Shown piece after piece: positions 63,589 to 64,000 of a stretch of 64,000 bases of DNA; within the stretch, counting starts at the first letter, position 1, and each line of letters starts with the position of its first letter. A model generated the notes under the pieces. That model ran no database searches. It was not told the DNA's origin and saw only the letters and a list, made by a program, of their open reading frames with translations. This DNA is from Cherax quadricarinatus (lineage: Eukaryota > Arthropoda > Malacostraca > Decapoda > Parastacidae): the NCBI RefSeq assembly GCF_038502225.1, contig NC_091298.1:42427190-42491189 (forward strand), in the 5' to 3' direction. The position numbers were made by a program, and so were the translations under genes.

Positions 63589-63900
63589 GCAATGGAGGAG
63601 GTGGAGGAGGAGGAGGAGGAGGAAGAGGAGGAAGAGGAGGAGGAAGAAGAGGAGGAGGAAGAAGAGGAGGAAGAAGAGGAGGAGGAACAAGAGGAGGAGG
63701 AAGGAAGGAGGGAGGAGGAGGAAGGAGGGAGGAGGAGGAAGGAGGGAGGAGGAGGAAGGAGGGAGGAGGAGGAAGGAGGGAGGAGGAAGAAGGAGGAAGG
63801 AGGGAGGAGGAAGGAGGGAGGAGGTGGGAGGGAGGAGGAGGAAGGAGGGAGGGAGGAGGAGGGAGGAGGAGGAAGGTGGAAGGTGGAAGGAGGAGGAAGA
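63589..63900 (+). repeat. Long polypurine (GGA/GAA)n tract
   Basis: About 310 bp of almost pure purines on the plus strand, mixing GAGGAG, GAAGAG and GGAGGGA units. The Glu-rich open frame across it is not a gene. Mirror-symmetric parts could form triplex DNA. Confidence 0.95.
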
Positions 63901-63990
63901 AGAAGAAGAATAAGAATAAGAAGAATAAGAATAATAATAATAATAATACCTAATACCTAATAATAATAATATGTAATAATATGTTCCCTT
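63901..63990 (+). repeat. (GAA/AAT)n simple repeat
   Basis: The purine tract grades into GAA, AATAAG and AAT units and two TAATACC copies. Confidence 0.85.
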
Positions 63991-64000
63991 GAGGCATGAA

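Noticed and set aside
63535..63960. Acidic Glu-rich protein
   Set aside because: Translation of a GGA/GAA simple repeat.

Overview
This window looks like repeat-dense nuclear DNA from an animal, most likely a decapod crustacean such as a crayfish. The case rests on the kinds of element present: CR1-like LINEs ending in a GC-rich 3' block, RTE and I-type LINEs, Penelope-like elements, BEL and Ty3/gypsy LTR elements, and tRNA-derived SINEs. The species call is inference from recalled repeat types, not from a search. I found no host protein-coding gene, rRNA, functional tRNA gene or CRISPR array. Almost every long reading frame belongs to a mobile element, and most are broken.

Layout. (1) 1-8.47 kb: a BEL/Pao LTR retrotransposon (1766-8447, minus strand) sits in the AAT-rich tail of a tiny retroposed fragment, and a 5'-truncated CR1-like LINE sits inside its reverse transcriptase (RT). 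(2) 8.87-17.6 kb: a CR1/Rex1-like LINE on the minus strand ('LINE1'), split by an hAT DNA transposon (9478-10853) and by a second CR1-like LINE ('LINE2', 11315-14378). (3) 17.58-18.65 kb: an ORF1-only unit ending in AATAAA signals and poly(A). (4) 18.89-27.84 kb: a SINE-like repeat holding a Ty3/gypsy element (19115-27787, minus) whose pol order is integrase before RT-RNase H and whose gag carries a SCAN-like segment. This is the Gmr1-type organisation. An RNase H-bearing LINE ('LINE3') is inserted in it. (5) 27.85-30.1 kb: minisatellites and SINE-like repeats. (6) 30.10-44.66 kb: a second LINE3 copy, split by a 12-kb composite insertion (30475-42471) with a 13-bp target-site duplication. The composite has Penelope-like pieces facing outward at both ends and contains two LINE2 copies and a poly(A)-tailed LINE fragment.

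(7) 44.9-48.3 kb: a LINE3-related relic ('LINE5', minus) hit by at least five retroposed short elements with 8-13 bp duplications, plus one tRNA-SINE relative. (8) 48.6-60.3 kb: three RTE-like copies ('LINE6'; the one at 57083-60262 is nearly intact), the longest LINE3 copy (49692-52850) carrying a tRNA-derived SINE, and an inverted SINE cluster. (9) 60.5-64.0 kb: (CTGT/CTAT)n tracts, a second gypsy LTR with a pol stub, piggyBac-like and pogo/Tigger-like ends, and a long GGA/GAA tract.

The genes here do not form a host pathway. They are parts of self-propagating elements (gag, protease, integrase, RT, RNase H, AP or GIY-YIG endonuclease) and of short elements that appear to borrow LINE machinery. 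The order of many events can be read from nested target-site duplications. All names such as LINE1 or SINE-A are local labels.
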